Below, piece by piece: positions 6,298-6,658 of a stretch of DNA of 6,658 nt; position 1 is the first letter of the stretch; each line of letters begins with the position of its first letter. Under the pieces are notes generated by a model. The model was not told the origin of the DNA. It saw nothing but the letters and a program-made list of their open reading frames with translations, and made no database searches. The translations under genes and the position numbers were made by a program. Origin of the DNA: JAEDES01 sp964470055 (lineage in GTDB: Bacteria; Bacillota_I; Bacilli_A; RF39; UBA660); NCBI GenBank assembly GCA_964470055.1, contig CAYXZZ010000063.1, positions 1-6,658 of the forward strand, given 5' to 3'.

Positions 6298-6316
6298 TTT
6301 ATTCAAAATGAATAAA
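6298..6316. promoter_or_regulatory. Palindrome in the cotJ leader
   Basis: TTTATTCA (6298-6305) and TGAATAAA (6309-6316) form a perfect 8-bp inverted repeat with a 3-base centre, about 21 bases upstream of the cotJB start codon. It could be an operator for a dimeric regulator near the cotJ promoter or a small leader hairpin. No T-run follows it on the cotJ strand, so it is not a terminator. Its function is unknown. Confidence 0.4.
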
Positions 6317-6356
6317 AGGGTTAATTTGAAAAAAATGCTTGCTTTTTTAGTAGTTC

Positions 6357-6362
6357 TATAAT
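6357..6362 (+). promoter_or_regulatory. -10 element of the tRNA-His gene
   Basis: A perfect TATAAT lies 24 bases before the mature tRNA 5' end, a suitable place for a sigma-A -10 box. The -35 position (around 6335-6340) has no good TTGACA match, so the promoter is judged on the -10 and its position only. Confidence 0.5.
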
Positions 6363-6386
6363 AAAATAAAGAAGTCAAGTGAAAAT

Positions 6387-6463
6387 GGCGGCATTGGTGA
6401 AGTGGTTAACACGCTAGTTTGTGGCACTAGTATGCAAGAGTTCGATTCTCTTATGGCGCCCCA
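6387..6463 (+). tRNA. trnH: tRNA-His (anticodon GUG)
   Basis: A complete cloverleaf is visible. The anticodon stem CTAGT/ACTAG (6414-6418, 6426-6430) closes the 7-base loop TTGTGGC with anticodon GTG at 6421-6423. The T arm is AAGAG-TTCGATT-CTCTT (6436-6452), and the D arm has a short GTG/CAC stem around the conserved AGTGGTTAA. The gene encodes G-1 (6387) opposite C73 (6460), the identity pair of histidine tRNA, and also the CCA end (6461-6463). The acceptor stem has one oddity: position 4 is G and position 69 is G, leaving a G-G mismatch in an otherwise fully paired 7-bp stem. Gene boundaries were set by hand folding. Confidence 0.95.
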
Positions 6464-6473
6464 TTAAGATATT

Positions 6474-6503
6474 AAATGAAACTATTATTGGTTTCATTTT
6501 TTT
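6474..6503 (+). terminator. Terminator of tRNA-His
   Basis: A 9-bp perfect stem (AAATGAAAC 6474-6482 with GTTTCATTT 6491-6499) with an 8-base loop runs into seven T residues (6497-6503), 10 bases after the tRNA CCA. This is a strong intrinsic terminator, so the tRNA is transcribed alone. Confidence 0.85.
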
Positions 6504-6504
6504 A

Positions 6505-6533
6505 TTGACTTCATAAAACTAGTTATATAAAAT
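6505..6533 (+). promoter_or_regulatory. Sigma-A-type promoter of the TSCPD gene
   Basis: TTGACT (6505-6510, 5 of 6 to consensus), exactly 17 bases, then TAAAAT (6528-6533, 5 of 6). It lies directly after the tRNA terminator T-run and about 27 bases before the next start codon, with the Shine-Dalgarno in between. Confidence 0.65.
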
Positions 6534-6559
6534 AAATAATAAAAGAAAGGACTAAAAAT

Positions 6560-6658
6560 ATGAAATATACATATAATACTCAAAATACATGTGCAAAGGT
6601 TATTGAATTTAATATAGAAAACGATGAACAAATAGATAGCTATATTAATGGATATAAT
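6560..6658 (+). CDS. TSCPD-domain small protein, N-terminal part (cut by window end)
   Basis: The first 33 codons of a gene that runs off the right edge. The start MKYTYNTQNTC followed by AKVIEFNIE (residues 12-20) matches the opening of small TSCPD-domain proteins (the TIGR03905 type, usually about 80 residues), which share a domain with the C-terminal part of vitamin-B12-dependent ribonucleotide reductase and the NrdR-linked NrdJb-like proteins. Thr10-Cys11 is the first conserved Thr-Cys. The biochemical function of these short proteins is not established. AAAGGA (6545-6550) lies 9 bases before the ATG, a little far but acceptable. The gene has its own promoter. With only a third of the protein visible, the family call is moderately sure. 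Confidence 0.7.
   Translation, partial: MKYTYNTQNTCAKVIEFNIENDEQIDSYINGYN

Noticed and set aside
6329..6349. A-run, GC-rich centre, T-run near the tRNA promoter as a terminator
   Set aside because: The loop would be only about two bases and the stem is nearly all A-T; folding is unlikely.
6387..6463. tRNA as an integration site
   Set aside because: No second copy of the tRNA 3' end and no integrase in the window.
6371..6512. GAAGTCAA (6371-6378) and TTGACTTC (6505-6512) as an inverted repeat flanking the tRNA
   Set aside because: Eight bases only; the right copy is explained as the -35 of the next gene, and the left copy has no -10 at a proper distance on the minus strand. Not evidence of a mobile element.

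Overview
The window is AT-rich bacterial DNA read with the standard code: Trp is TGG and TGA is not used as a sense codon. The Shine-Dalgarno sites are strong (GGAGG, AAAGGAG). A spore-coat operon (cotJ type) and Bacillota-like gene families point to a low-GC, spore-related Bacillota, probably an uncultured gut Bacilli/Erysipelotrichia/RF39-like lineage. That placement is inference; no marker gene fixes it.

Layout, left to right. (1) 1-94: a gene-poor edge with a plus-strand hairpin terminator. (2) 95-1509, minus strand: two overlapping genes (TAATG junction). The first resembles a Panacea-domain (SocA/DUF4065-type) antitoxin. The second has a MazF/PemK-like N-terminal half and a long charged helical C-terminus. 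Together they form a candidate, divergent toxin-antitoxin module and are the least familiar part of the window. (3) 1581-3370, plus strand: a FAD-dependent oxidoreductase with a C-terminal Rieske [2Fe-2S] domain, then a small DUF5661-like protein. (4) 3371-5043, minus strand: a two-gene operon of a PHP-domain phosphoesterase and a UMPH-1-type (NT5C3-like) 5'-nucleotidase, with an extended -10 promoter in front. It converges on region 3, and both stop codons lie inside one shared terminator hairpin. (5) 5158-6277, minus strand: a spore-coat operon with a CotJA-like/CotJB fusion followed by CotJC, a manganese-catalase-family protein with all five metal ligands. (6) 6387-6463, plus strand: tRNA-His(GUG), with its own promoter element and terminator. 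(7) 6560-6658, plus strand: the start of a small TSCPD-domain protein, cut by the window edge, behind a good sigma-A-type promoter.

Genes are tightly packed, mostly in pairs with overlapping or near-overlapping junctions that suggest translational coupling. The longest possible start is probably wrong for four genes (oxidoreductase, DUF5661, nucleotidase, CotJA/B fusion); a clear ribosome binding site supports a shorter start in each, and those starts are used here. No insertion sequence, CRISPR array, phage gene or rRNA was seen, and there is no gene-free stretch above 300 bases.
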